The notes: generated by a model not told the origin, from the letters alone. Shown: positions 53,101 through 61,441, numbered from the stretch's first letter. The stretch: 64,000 bases of DNA from Solirubrobacter sp963837485 (GCA_963837485.1 CAWINP010000002.1:1-64000), one strand, 5' to 3'. Numbers and translations: made by a program.

Positions 53101-53580
53101 GTGCGCACGCAGTTCCTCCGCTTCCTCCTCGTCGGCGCCTCCAACACCGCGATCACGCTGCTGGCCTACGCCGGCGCGCTCCACGCCGGGGTGCGCTACC
53201 TCCCCGCAGGTGCGGGCGCCTACGCGCTCGGCGGCGTCAACGGATTCGTCCTCAACCGCGCCTGGACGTTCGCTCATCATGGCCGCATAGCGCGGGCGGC
53301 GGTCCGCTACGCGGCGGTGACCGCGGTGGGCGTCCTGCTCGACCTCGCGCTCCTGCGGGCCGCGATCGCGCACGGCGTCCCGCGCGCCGCCGGGCAGGTC
53401 GCGGCCGTCGCCCCGGTTACGCTGCTGACGTTCGCCCTCAATCGCGCGTGGGCGTTCGCCGCCTCCGATGTCCCGTCGTATCCGCCTGCTGTGCTCGCTG
53501 GCCGTGCTCGCCCTCGGGTGCGCGATCGCGCTCGTGCTCGCCCCGCGGGCGAAGCAGCCTCCGCGAGCGATCGCGGCTGA
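53101..53580 (+). CDS. GtrA-family membrane protein
   Basis: Start GTG 53101: VRTQFLRFLLVGASNTAITL, then AGAYALGGVNGFVLNRAWTF and LTFALNRAWAFAASD. Four membrane helices as in GtrA flippase-like proteins. The natural fold ends near residue 122; a further 37 residues read through in the wrong frame over the start of the next gene (overlap 53468-53580), suggesting a lost stop codon or a small indel. Function: translocation of lipid-linked sugars in the envelope pathway. Confidence 0.85.
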   Translation: MRTQFLRFLLVGASNTAITLLAYAGALHAGVRYLPAGAGAYALGGVNGFVLNRAWTFAHHGRIARAAVRYAAVTAVGVLLDLALLRAAIAHGVPRAAGQVAAVAPVTLLTFALNRAWAFAASDVPSYPPAVLAGRARPRVRDRARARPAGEAASASDRG

Positions 53581-54376
53581 GACCTGCGTCCCCAGGCCCG
53601 GCAACCGGATGCTCGGCGACGCGCTCCTGCACGTGCCCAAGCGCGGCAAGGCGCCGCTGCCGCTCGTGCTCGCGTTCCACGGCGCGGGCGGGACCGGGCC
53701 TGGCATGGCCGATTACAGCGGCCTCTCGCAGACCGCCGACAAGTACGGCTTCGCGGTGCTCTACCCCACCGCTGGCTCGAGCCGCCACTTCTGGAGCCTG
53801 AACGCGAAGATGCCGCCCGACGACGTCGGCGCGATCCGGGCGCTGCTCCCTCAGGCCGAAGCCGCCGCGTGCGCCGATCCCGCGCGCATCTACGCGACCG
53901 GCGTCTCCAACGGCGGCGGGTTCTCCGCCCGGCTCGGCTGCGAGCTCGCGGGCACGATCGCCGCCGTCGCGCCGGTGGCGGGCGGCTACCGCGCGCTCGA
54001 TCCGTGCCCGGACGGCCGCCGCACCTCGGTGCTGGAGATCCACGGCACCAGCGACCACGTCGTGCCGTACAACGGCAAGCCGCCGGACTACAAGGGCGCG
54101 GTCTCCGGCTTCCTCGCCGGCTGGGTCCGCCGCGACGGCTGCGACGCCAGGGCGACGCACACGCGCCCGGAGAAGGGCGTGCTGCGCTTCGTGCACCCGA
54201 ACTGCGACGACGGCCTGGCGGTCGAGCACCTGCGCCTGGCGGGCACCGACCATGGCTGGCCCGGCGCGTCGCCGCCGTGGCCGCGCCACAACCCCTCGCA
54301 GCTGGAGGCCGACGAGGAGGTGTGGCGCTTCTTCTCGCGCCTAAAGGGGTCAGGCACGTTTACTAAAGGCGCCTGA
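53468..54376 (+). CDS. Secreted PHB-depolymerase/feruloyl-esterase-like hydrolase
   Basis: 302 residues with signal peptide LLCSLAVLALGCAIALVLAP. Nucleophile in YATGVSNGGGFSARLGCELA (GxSxG), oxyanion LAFHGAGGTGPGM, Asp in EIHGTSDHVVPYNG, His in RLAGTDHGWPGA: a full LpqC/PHB-depolymerase triad. The last 11 residues (LKGSGTFTKGA) are encoded inside the following hairpin, so the element's insertion replaced the natural C-terminus. Confidence 0.9.
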   Translation: MSRRIRLLCSLAVLALGCAIALVLAPRAKQPPRAIAAETCVPRPGNRMLGDALLHVPKRGKAPLPLVLAFHGAGGTGPGMADYSGLSQTADKYGFAVLYPTAGSSRHFWSLNAKMPPDDVGAIRALLPQAEAAACADPARIYATGVSNGGGFSARLGCELAGTIAAVAPVAGGYRALDPCPDGRRTSVLEIHGTSDHVVPYNGKPPDYKGAVSGFLAGWVRRDGCDARATHTRPEKGVLRFVHPNCDDGLAVEHLRLAGTDHGWPGASPPWPRHNPSQLEADEEVWRFFSRLKGSGTFTKGA

Positions 54377-54385
54377 CCCCTTTAG
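54341..54385. repeat. REP-like hairpin shared by two convergent genes
   Basis: CTAAAGGGGTCAGGC (54341-54355) and its exact complement GCCTGACCCCTTTAG (54371-54385) flank a 15-base loop. It supplies the C-terminus of the esterase on one strand and the stop of the permease on the other. The sequence type is known as an intergenic palindrome in several bacteria, often linked to REP-associated tyrosine transposases; here it also works as a bidirectional terminator. No transposase gene is nearby. Confidence 0.7.
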
Positions 54386-55575
54386 GTTGTTCGCAGCGCC
54401 TCGGTCGGCGACAGCCGTGCCGCCCGCAGCGCCGGGTAGAGCCCGGCGAACGCGCCGACCGCGACCGCCACGCCCACGCCGCCCGCCAGCGCCACCGCCG
54501 GCACCGTCGCCGTCCAGCCCTCCGACCTCGCGTAGCCGATCGTGACCGCCGCGCCGAGCAGGGTGCCGCATATGCCGCCCAAGCCGGCCAGCAGCAGCGA
54601 CTCGGCCAGGAACTGCACGCCGACGTGCCGCCGCGTGGCGCCCAGCGCGCGCCGCAGCCCGATCTCCGAGCGCCGCTCGAGCACCGAGATCACCATCACG
54701 TTCGCGATCCCGACGCCGCCGACCAGCAGCGCGACCGCGCCGAGCCCGAGGAACAGCGACGTGAACGCGGTCTTGGCCGCCGCCTTGGCCTCCAGCGCGT
54801 CCGACGGCCGCGACACGTTGACCTCCTCGGGATGCTCGGGGTTCGCGACGCGCCCGAGCGTGTCGCGCACGTCCTCGACCCGGTCCGGATCGGTGCGCAG
54901 GTAGATCGTCGACGCGTTGCGATCGACGTCATACAGCGAGACCGCGGCGTCGAAGCCGATCAGCGCCGCGCTGTCGAGCCCGTCGGCCAGCGTGACCGGA
55001 TCGAGGATCCCGATCACCGTGAACCAGCGGTCGGTGATCCACACGCGGCCGCCGGCGTCGTCGATGCCCAGCGTCGCCGCGGCGTCCGCGCCGAGCACGA
55101 CCGTCGGGTACTTCGCGGTCGCGGCGTCGAGGAAGCGCCCGTGCGCCAACGTCCCGCCGGTCGTCGCAAGCAGCGACGGGTCCGCGGCCACGACGGAGAT
55201 CCCGCCGGTCTCGTTCTCGTCGATGTACGGCGACCGGCGCACGGTCCGGTCGGCGATCGCCTCGGTGGCGGCGACCTCCTCGATGCCGTCGGCGCGCCGC
55301 AGCATCGGCGCCGCCGACTCGGGCAGCATCGCGTCCTCGCCGAGGAACGACTGCCCGGGAGCGACGCGCAGCAGGTTCGTCCCGAGGCTGTCGAGCTGCG
55401 CCAGCAGGTCGGCCTTCGAGGACTCCGAGATGCCGAGCACGGCGACCATCGACGCCACGCCGATCGCGATCCCGAGCGCCGACAGCGCCGCCCGCGTGCG
55501 CCGCACGCGCAGGCCCAGCGACCCGGTGCGCAGGACATCCGCGGGCGACAGCCGCGAAGGAGCGAGCGCGCTCAT
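54382..55575 (-). CDS. MacB/FtsX-type ABC transporter permease
   Basis: 397 residues. One N-terminal membrane helix after TRAALSALGIAIGVASMVAV, a large extracytoplasmic MacB_PCD domain (60-270), then three C-terminal helices (LFLGLGAVALLVGGVGIANV, RRSEIGLRRALGATRRHVGV). Ends in SPTEALRTT with its stop in the hairpin. Four-base overlap with the ATPase gene. Confidence 0.92.
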   Translation of the reverse strand: MSALAPSRLSPADVLRTGSLGLRVRRTRAALSALGIAIGVASMVAVLGISESSKADLLAQLDSLGTNLLRVAPGQSFLGEDAMLPESAAPMLRRADGIEEVAATEAIADRTVRRSPYIDENETGGISVVAADPSLLATTGGTLAHGRFLDAATAKYPTVVLGADAAATLGIDDAGGRVWITDRWFTVIGILDPVTLADGLDSAALIGFDAAVSLYDVDRNASTIYLRTDPDRVEDVRDTLGRVANPEHPEEVNVSRPSDALEAKAAAKTAFTSLFLGLGAVALLVGGVGIANVMVISVLERRSEIGLRRALGATRRHVGVQFLAESLLLAGLGGICGTLLGAAVTIGYARSEGWTATVPAVALAGGVGVAVAVGAFAGLYPALRAARLSPTEALRTT

Positions 55576-56264
55576 ACCGCGGCCCTCAACCGGCCGCCGG
55601 TGTCGAGCTCGATCAGCCCGTCGCGCAGCTCCACGCGCCGCGGCAGCGACGCCGCGATGCCGTGGTCGTGCGTGATGATCACGATCGTCGAGCCCTCGGC
55701 GTTGAGCTCGCGCAGCAGCTCGAGCACGTCCGTGCCGGTGCGCGAGTCGAGGTTGCCGGTCGGCTCGTCGGCGAACACGATCGCCGGGCGGCCGAGCAGC
55801 GCGCGGGCGATCGCCACCCGCTGGCGCTCGCCGCCCGACAGCTTCGCGGCCGGATGATCCAGCCGGTGCGCGAGCCCGACGCGCTCGAGCACCTCGCGCG
55901 ACCGCATCCGCCGCTCGCGCGCGTTCGCGCCCGTGTACAGCAGCCCGGTCGCGACGTTGTCGAGCGCGGTCATCCCGTCGAGCAGGAAGAACTGCTGGAA
56001 CACGAACCCGATCCGGCGCGCGCGGATCGCCGCGAGCTGCGCGTCTCCCATCGCGCCGGTGTCATGGCCGTCGACGCGCACGACGCCGTCGGACGGCCGG
56101 TCGAGCGTCCCCATCACGTGCAGCAGCGTCGACTTGCCCGAGCCCGAGGGGCCGACCACGCCGACCAGCTCGCCGGGGTGCACGGCGAGCGAGACGCCGC
56201 GCAGCGCCTCGACGCCGCCCGGGTAGTGCTTGCGGACGCCGACCAGCTCCAGGACCGGCGTCAT
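55572..56264 (-). CDS. MacB/LolD-type ABC transporter ATPase
   Basis: 230 residues. Walker A VGPSGSGKSTLLHVMGTL, FQQFFLLDGMTALDNV, signature KLSGGERQRVAIARALLGRP, Walker B IVFADEPTGNLDSRTG, ITHDHGIAASL. Mechanotransmission-type exporter ATPase, pairs with the permease downstream and membrane fusion protein upstream. ATGA overlap on both sides. Confidence 0.95.
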   Translation of the reverse strand: MTPVLELVGVRKHYPGGVEALRGVSLAVHPGELVGVVGPSGSGKSTLLHVMGTLDRPSDGVVRVDGHDTGAMGDAQLAAIRARRIGFVFQQFFLLDGMTALDNVATGLLYTGANARERRMRSREVLERVGLAHRLDHPAAKLSGGERQRVAIARALLGRPAIVFADEPTGNLDSRTGTDVLELLRELNAEGSTIVIITHDHGIAASLPRRVELRDGLIELDTGGRLRAAV

Positions 56265-57307
56265 TGAGCGGTCACCACCCGCATGCCCTCGCGCAGGCCG
56301 TCGCCGGACACCTCGACGTAGTCGTCGGCGTACAGGCCCGGCTCGACCGTCACGAACTGCCCGCCGGGCGTTTCGACCGCGTAGCCGCCGCCCTGGCGCG
56401 CGACGAGCGCCTTCACCGGCACCGCGAGCACGCCCTTGCGCTCCTCGACGGCGAAGCCGACGTCGACCGGCGCCTGGTCCAGCCGCGTCCCGTGCGCGGC
56501 CTTGCCGCGCAGCTCGACCTGCACGGCGATCGTGGGATCGGAATCCTGGCTCGCCTTCGTCGCCACGGTCCCGACGTCGGTGATCCGTCCGGTCGCGGTC
56601 CCGCCGTCGGGCATCTCGACCGTGACCTTGTCGCCCTCGCGCGCCAACCGCTGACGGCGGGCGTCGAGGTTGACCGTGATGACCCGCTTGGTCGAGGAGA
56701 TCTCGGCGAGCGGCCGGCCCGGCGAGACGCTGTCGCCGGGCGCCGCCTTGGCCTGCGCGATGCGCGTGGCCTCGGGGCGGAAGACGATCGTGCCGCGCTT
56801 GAGCGTGCCCGTCTCATCCAGCCCGCGGTCGTCCTGGAAGTCCTCGACGGCCTGCGTGGTGTCGGAGTCCCAGTCGTCGTCGACCGTGCCCGGGTCATAG
56901 CCGAGCGCGCGCAGGTTGCGCTCGAGCTGGCGGATGTCCTCGCCGTCGCTGATGCCCGGCGTGAGGTCGCGCCAGGCCGGAAGCTCGCCGTAGAGCAGGA
57001 ACGCGCCGGGCTCGTTGTCGACGTCGTACAGCGAGTGGCCGCGGGTGATCACGCTGCCCGGGTCGGGCAGCCGGGTGAGGACGCCCGCCGCCCCGGCGTT
57101 CAGCGTCCCCTCGTCGTCGTAGCCGAGCGTGCCGTCGAGGTTGTCGCGGTCGACGAGGTCGCGACGCTCGACCGCGGTCGTCGGCCCGCTCGACGCGGCG
57201 GCCTTCGCCGGCTCCGGATGCCCGGTGCCTGCGGTGCCGATGAGCACGCCGCCGGCGAGCGCGCCGGCGGCGACGATGCCGCCGGCCGCGAGGCGCCCGC
57301 GTCTCAC
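56261..57307 (-). CDS. Membrane fusion protein with peptidoglycan-binding insert
   Basis: 348 residues from GTG 57307 (GGGAGG upstream; GTGA overlaps the lipoprotein stop). N-terminal anchor RLAAGGIVAAGALAGGVLIG; HlyD/MacA-like barrel-sandwich (VERRDLVDRDNLDGTLGYDD) is interrupted at about 120-180 by a PG_binding_1 helix set (DGEDIRQLERNLRALGYDPG, DTTQAVEDFQDDRGLDETG). C-terminal beta-barrel (ALVARQGGGYAVETPGGQFV). Positions the ABC exporter in the cell wall. Confidence 0.88.
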   Translation of the reverse strand: MRRGRLAAGGIVAAGALAGGVLIGTAGTGHPEPAKAAASSGPTTAVERRDLVDRDNLDGTLGYDDEGTLNAGAAGVLTRLPDPGSVITRGHSLYDVDNEPGAFLLYGELPAWRDLTPGISDGEDIRQLERNLRALGYDPGTVDDDWDSDTTQAVEDFQDDRGLDETGTLKRGTIVFRPEATRIAQAKAAPGDSVSPGRPLAEISSTKRVITVNLDARRQRLAREGDKVTVEMPDGGTATGRITDVGTVATKASQDSDPTIAVQVELRGKAAHGTRLDQAPVDVGFAVEERKGVLAVPVKALVARQGGGYAVETPGGQFVTVEPGLYADDYVEVSGDGLREGMRVVTAQ

Positions 57308-57861
57308 TTGGAGCCTCCCGCCGGCCCCGCGCCGAACATCATCCCGCCGGGTGCCTCCTTCTGGCACGCCTTCATCGCGTCCTGGAACTTCTGGCTCGTC
57401 GGGTCGATGCCGGACTCCTTGCCGATCTTCTGCGTTATCCGGCCGCCCTCGCCGAACTGCGGATCGGGCATATCGATGCCGTGGTCGCGCATGCACTGCG
57501 CGTTCTTGAGCGCCGCCTCCTTCATCTTCTTCTCCTGCTCCGCGGAGACCGGCGGCGGCTTGACCTGGTCCTGGTACTTCTGGCAGGCCTGCTCGGCGGC
57601 GCGCTGCTTCTCGGGGTCGGCGCCCTTGTCCTCGCGCATGGTCACACGGGCGCCGCCCTCGCTGAACGTCGGATCCGGCATGTCGACGCCGTGGTCGCGC
57701 ATGCACTGCGCGAACTGGAGCATTGCCTTCTTGGACGCGGCGTCAACGCCGCGCTTGCCGCCCGGTGAGCTGCTGGTCGGCGTCTGGGGATCGCTGCCGC
57801 ACGCGGCGACGGCGAGGGATGCGGTCGCCGCGAGAACGGCGACGAGGGTGCGTGTGATCAT
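57304..57861 (-). CDS. Lipoprotein with tandem CMRDHGxDMPDP repeats
   Basis: 185 residues. Signal with lipobox VLAATASLAVAACGSD. Two repeats: FAQCMRDHGVDMPDPTFSEG (about 50-70) and NAQCMRDHGIDMPDPQFGEG (about 118-137), separated by a Lys/Gln-rich segment, each followed by a further Cys (ACQKY). Cys may coordinate metal or form disulfides. Known from actinobacterial exporter operons; function unclear. First gene after the kinase (44-base gap). Confidence 0.88.
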   Translation of the reverse strand: MITRTLVAVLAATASLAVAACGSDPQTPTSSSPGGKRGVDAASKKAMLQFAQCMRDHGVDMPDPTFSEGGARVTMREDKGADPEKQRAAEQACQKYQDQVKPPPVSAEQEKKMKEAALKNAQCMRDHGIDMPDPQFGEGGRITQKIGKESGIDPTSQKFQDAMKACQKEAPGGMMFGAGPAGGSK

Positions 57862-57905
57862 GCGACCATTCCGCCGCGGCCCGCTGAGAGCGCAGTTTCC
57901 CGAAC

Positions 57906-59255
57906 CTAGGGAATTGATGAGAGACGCAGGCGCAGCAGGGCCCCGCCGCCAGGGGCCTCCTCCGCCGTGACCGTGCCGCCGTGGCTCTCGGCGACCTGGC
58001 GGACGATCGCCAGGCCGAGGCCCGAGCCGGGGCGCCCGCGCGCTTCCGCGGCGCGGTAGAAGCGCTCGAACACGAGCGCGCAATCGGAGGGCGCGATGCC
58101 GGGGCCGTGGTCGCGCACCGTCAGCTCGCCGCCGTGCAGGCGCACCTCCACGGCGCCGCCCGGCGGGCTCCACTTGGCCGCGTTGTCGAGCAGGTTCGCC
58201 ACGGCACGGTCCAGCCGCGCGGGGACGCCGTAGACGAGCGACGGCTCGAGCTCGGTCTCGAAGCGGATGCCCGGCGCGTGGCGGCGCGCGCGCTCGACCG
58301 CGCCCTCGACGAGCTCGCCGAGATTCACCACCTCGGCCGGCGGCGGCTCCGGCTCCTCCTCGCGCGCGAGCTCGACAAGGTCGCCGACGAGCTCGGTCAG
58401 CTCCTCGATCTGCACGATCACGTCGTTGCGCAGGCGCGTCCGATCGGCCTCGTCCGGGGGCCCGCCGCGCGCCATCACCTCCATGTTGGTGCGCAGCGAC
58501 GTGAGCGGCGTGCGCAGCTCGTGCGACGCGTCCGCGACCAGCCGCCGCTGCGAGAGCTGCGAGCGCTGGAGCGCCTCCAGCATCGTGTTGAAAGCACGCG
58601 CGAGGCGGGAGACCTCGTCCTCGCCCTGCGCGACGATGCGCTGCGAGAGGTCGCGCGTGGTGGCGACGTGCTCGGCCGTGGCCGTGAGCTGTGCGACCGG
58701 CCGGACCGCGGTGCGGGTCGCCAGGCGCGAGAGGAACAGCGCCAGGCCGATGCCGGCGAGCGTGAGCAGCGCGAGCGCCCAGCGGAGCTTCGAGAGCGCG
58801 CTGTCGACCTCGGTCAGCGAGCGCGCGGTCTGGATCGACATGCCGGGACCGGCCCGCGCCGTGTAGACGCGCACGTGGAGACCGTTGATCTTGCTGTCGG
58901 AGAAGTACGGGGCGCGCCGGCCGTCGGCGACTTCGTCGCGCTGCTGCGTGTCGCCGAAGTTGAGCTCCGGCCCCTTGCCGGCGACGGCGCCGGCCTTGCC
59001 AGTCACCTGCGTGAAGACCGGCGCGTCGCCGGCGGTGGCCAGGAACAGGGTGTTCCCGGCGCCTCCGGGCGGGAGCGTCCCCGCCTCGGGCGCCGTCACG
59101 CGCTGATCGAACCGCACGACCTGGTCGCGCAGCGCCGAGTCGATCTGCCCGCGCAGCGTGCCCTTGACGATCACGTAGGCGAGGATCGAGCCGAGGACGA
59201 CCGCGACCGCGACCGCGCCGGCGCAGGAGAAGGCGAGGCGGCGGCGGAAGCTCAT
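57906..59255 (-). CDS. Sensor histidine kinase 3
   Basis: 449 residues. Two membrane helices (about 10-31 and 159-178) around a sensor region; HAMP (ATRTAVRPVAQLTATAEHVA), HisKA with His245 (VADASHELRTPLTSLRTNME), HATPase (ANLLDNAAKWSPPGG, RDHGPGIAPSDCALVFERFY, SGLGLAIVRQVAESHGGTVT). MprB/TcrY-like. Start ATG 59255 overlaps the regulator stop by four bases; followed by the lipoprotein/exporter genes. Confidence 0.93.
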   Translation of the reverse strand: MSFRRRLAFSCAGAVAVAVVLGSILAYVIVKGTLRGQIDSALRDQVVRFDQRVTAPEAGTLPPGGAGNTLFLATAGDAPVFTQVTGKAGAVAGKGPELNFGDTQQRDEVADGRRAPYFSDSKINGLHVRVYTARAGPGMSIQTARSLTEVDSALSKLRWALALLTLAGIGLALFLSRLATRTAVRPVAQLTATAEHVATTRDLSQRIVAQGEDEVSRLARAFNTMLEALQRSQLSQRRLVADASHELRTPLTSLRTNMEVMARGGPPDEADRTRLRNDVIVQIEELTELVGDLVELAREEEPEPPPAEVVNLGELVEGAVERARRHAPGIRFETELEPSLVYGVPARLDRAVANLLDNAAKWSPPGGAVEVRLHGGELTVRDHGPGIAPSDCALVFERFYRAAEARGRPGSGLGLAIVRQVAESHGGTVTAEEAPGGGALLRLRLSSIP

Positions 59256-59923
59256 CGCTCGCGCAGGACGTACCCCACGCCGCGAACCGTGTGGACGAGG
59301 CGCGGCTCGCCTCCCGCCTCGAGCTTGCGGCGCAGGTAGCCGACGTAGACCTCGAGCGAGTTCGAGCTCGTGCCGAAGTCGTAGCCCCACACGTGCTCGA
59401 AGATCTGCGAGCGCGTCAGGACCTGGCGCGGATGGCGCAGCAGAAGCTCGAGCAGGAGGAACTCCGTGCGGGTCAGCTCGATGCGGCGCTCGCCTCGTGA
59501 GACGCTGTGCTCGCCCGGGTCGAGCACGAGGTCGGCGTAGCGCAGGCGCTCCGCGGTCGGGCCGCCGGTGCGACGCAGCAGCGCTCTCAGGCGTGCGGTC
59601 AGCTCCTCCAGCGCGAACGGCTTGACGAGGTAGTCGTCGGCGCCGGCGTCGAGGCCCCTGACGCGATCCGGCACGGCGTCGCGCGCGGTCAGCATGAGAA
59701 CCGGGATGCGGTCGCCGGCCGCCCGGATGCGGCGGCAGACCTCCAGGCCGTCGACCTCCGGCATCAGGACGTCGAGCACGATCGCGTCGGGCGCCTGTTC
59801 GGCGAGCTGGTCGAGCGCCTGCTGGCCGTCGGCGGCGAGTTGCACCTTGTAGCCGTCCATGCGCAGCGCACGGTCCAGTGCGTCGCGAACCGAGGGTTCG
59901 TCGTCGACTACCAGTATGCGCAC
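59252..59923 (-). CDS. OmpR-type response regulator 3
   Basis: 223 residues from GTG 59923. Receiver with VVDDE, Asp51 (IVLDVLMPEVDG), KPFALEELTARLRALLRRTG; winged helix RRIELTRTEFLLLELLLRHP and SLEVYVGYLRRKLEAGGEPR. Different subfamily from regulators 1 and 2 (closer to MprA/TcrX). A perfect hairpin directly precedes the start codon. Likely controls the downstream exporter operon. Confidence 0.93.
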   Translation of the reverse strand: MRILVVDDEPSVRDALDRALRMDGYKVQLAADGQQALDQLAEQAPDAIVLDVLMPEVDGLEVCRRIRAAGDRIPVLMLTARDAVPDRVRGLDAGADDYLVKPFALEELTARLRALLRRTGGPTAERLRYADLVLDPGEHSVSRGERRIELTRTEFLLLELLLRHPRQVLTRSQIFEHVWGYDFGTSSNSLEVYVGYLRRKLEAGGEPRLVHTVRGVGYVLRER

Positions 59924-59942
59924 GCTGCCGATGGTCGGCAGC
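59924..59942 (-). promoter_or_regulatory. Perfect hairpin directly before the regulator 3 start
   Basis: On the minus strand GCTGCCGA-CCA-TCGGCAGC ends one base before the GTG at 59923. It leaves no room for a Shine-Dalgarno sequence, so it is either an operator in a leaderless promoter or an RNA hairpin controlling initiation. A further CTAAG-N6-CTTAG repeat lies at 59958-59973, overlapping the stop of the next gene upstream. Confidence 0.5.
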
Positions 59943-59969
59943 CAACCTGAGAGGGCGCTAAGTGGTTGC

Positions 59970-60359
59970 TTAGAGCCAGGGATCCAGCGGGAGCCGGCCG
60001 GGATAGCCGGTCTCCGAGGCGTGCCAGTGCCCGATCTCGGGCTCGTCGACCTGCCAGCACAGATAGACCTCGCGCCCGTCGCGCAGGGAGGGGAAGTCGA
60101 TCAGGCCCGCCTCGAGGTCGCGCACGAGCAGGTCGAGCTCCTCCAGCCGCTCGAACCCGAGCGCGGCGTCGACCGCCGCCTTGGCGCGGATCCTCCCCGC
60201 CCACGAGCCGCCGGCGACGTCGGCGAGCGTGGCGAACCCGGCGTCGAAGCCCTCGTCCTGCAGCACGCGCTTGGCGTCCTGAAGGCGGCGGACCGTCGCC
60301 CGGACCAGCGGGATCACGGCGTTCGCGGACTCTGTCGTGTAGTGGCGCTGGTGGAGCAT
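59970..60359 (-). CDS. DUF2203-family protein
   Basis: 129 residues from ATG 60359 (AGGA eight bases upstream; an ATG at 60368 adds three residues). Family hallmarks: HYTTESANAVIPLVRATVRR at the start and LCWQVDEPEIGHWHASETGY at the end. Unknown function, often in stress or secretion clusters. Stop lies inside the CTAAG inverted repeat. Confidence 0.85.
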   Translation of the reverse strand: MLHQRHYTTESANAVIPLVRATVRRLQDAKRVLQDEGFDAGFATLADVAGGSWAGRIRAKAAVDAALGFERLEELDLLVRDLEAGLIDFPSLRDGREVYLCWQVDEPEIGHWHASETGYPGRLPLDPWL

Positions 60360-60438
60360 CTTCGTCATCCTGTTACCCGATATCGGCGCGGTCACTCGCA
60401 CCGGTTAACAGGACTACGCAAAGGTCCAGCGTCTTGGT

Positions 60439-60831
60439 TCACGAATGGCGCGGACGCAGCACCGCGAGGCGGCGCCGCCGGCGCTCCGCGCGCGCGATCT
60501 GATCGCGCCGCACGTGCAGGAGCCGGATCAGCTCGTCGCTGCGGTGGAACGGGTCGCTGACGATCAGCCCGTCGCTCAGCGAGAGCGCCGCGACGGCGTC
60601 ACCGCCGCTGGTGGCGACCAGAACGTCGCCGTGCTCGGCGCGACCGGGCAGCTCGGCGGCGGCCGCCAGCGCGGAGTCGAGCTGGGCGAGACGGACGAGT
60701 CCGGACGCGTCGGCGCCGGTGGCCAGGTGGATCTCGATCGGCTCAGTGTCGCGGACCGGCTCATGCGGGGCGCGACGGAGCGATTCGAGGCCGTGGAGCT
60801 GGGTGAGTGCGGGATGGGGGAGCTTGAACAT
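60439..60831 (-). CDS. Small hypothetical protein with GNAT-like segment
   Basis: 130 residues. IHLATGADASGLVRLAQLDS resembles the first strand/helix of GNAT acetyltransferases, followed by VLVATSGGDAVAALSLSDG and a basic tail (ARAERRRRRLAVLRPRHS). Too short for a complete acetyltransferase; family known in Solirubrobacterales but unassigned. Divergent from the CGNR regulator. Confidence 0.7.
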   Translation of the reverse strand: MFKLPHPALTQLHGLESLRRAPHEPVRDTEPIEIHLATGADASGLVRLAQLDSALAAAAELPGRAEHGDVLVATSGGDAVAALSLSDGLIVSDPFHRSDELIRLLHVRRDQIARAERRRRRLAVLRPRHS

Positions 60832-60854
60832 GCGTCACCAGTGTTTTCGCTTAT

Positions 60855-60903
60855 GTGGTTAGTGTACCACTGTTTCGCTGTAGGCGGTTACGCGTTCTAT
60901 AGT
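60855..60903 (+). promoter_or_regulatory. Divergent promoter with GTGGT-N6-ACCAC repeat
   Basis: GTGGT (60855-60859) and ACCAC (60866-60870) form an inverted repeat. TATAGT at 60898-60903 is a good -10 only 10 bases before the ATG at 60914, so the CGNR gene is probably leaderless. The repeat would sit between the two promoters, a natural autoregulatory site. Confidence 0.5.
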
Positions 60904-60913
60904 CCGTATTGCG

Positions 60914-61441
60914 ATGCACAACGAGGTTCGCCCCGCGCCCGGCGAGCTGCTCCTGATCGAGCAGTTCGTGAACACGCTTGATACGGAGGAGGGCACCGAC
61001 GCCCTCGATGGCGCGTGGCCGCTGTCGGCCGGGCTCGCCTCGGCCGTGCTCGCGAAGTCCGACGTGGCGCGGCTCGTCCGCTTCCGCGAGGCGCTGCGGA
61101 GCGTGCTGCTCTCCCACAACGGCGTCGCGTTGGACGAGGCGTCGGTGGCGGCGCTGGCGGCGGCGTCGCGCGACGCGACAGTGGTGGTCGGGTTCGGGCC
61201 CGACGGCCGGCCGCGGCTCGAGGCGGCCCCGGGATCGGGCGCCGACGCCGTGCTCGCGCGCCTGCTGGCGGTGATCGCGCAGGCCGAGATCGAGGGCACG
61301 TGGGAGCGGCTGAAGGTGTGCCCGGCCGACGACTGCCTGTGGGCGTTCTTCGACTTCTCCCGCAACCACTCGCGCACGTGGTGCGACATGGCCGTGTGCG
61401 GCAATCGCGCGAAGGCGCGGGCGTTCCGCTCCCGGCGCTAG
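60914..61441 (+). CDS. CGNR zinc-finger (ABATE) regulator
   Basis: 175 residues. N-terminal ABATE domain (LIEQFVNTLDTEEGTDALDG) and C-terminal CGNR zinc finger (KVCPADDCLWAFFDFSRNHS, then TWCDMAVCGNRAKARAF) with four Cys ligands. Likely transcriptional regulator of stress genes. No Shine-Dalgarno sequence, ATG 10 bases after a -10 box: leaderless. Confidence 0.92.
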   Translation: MHNEVRPAPGELLLIEQFVNTLDTEEGTDALDGAWPLSAGLASAVLAKSDVARLVRFREALRSVLLSHNGVALDEASVAALAAASRDATVVVGFGPDGRPRLEAAPGSGADAVLARLLAVIAQAEIEGTWERLKVCPADDCLWAFFDFSRNHSRTWCDMAVCGNRAKARAFRSRR

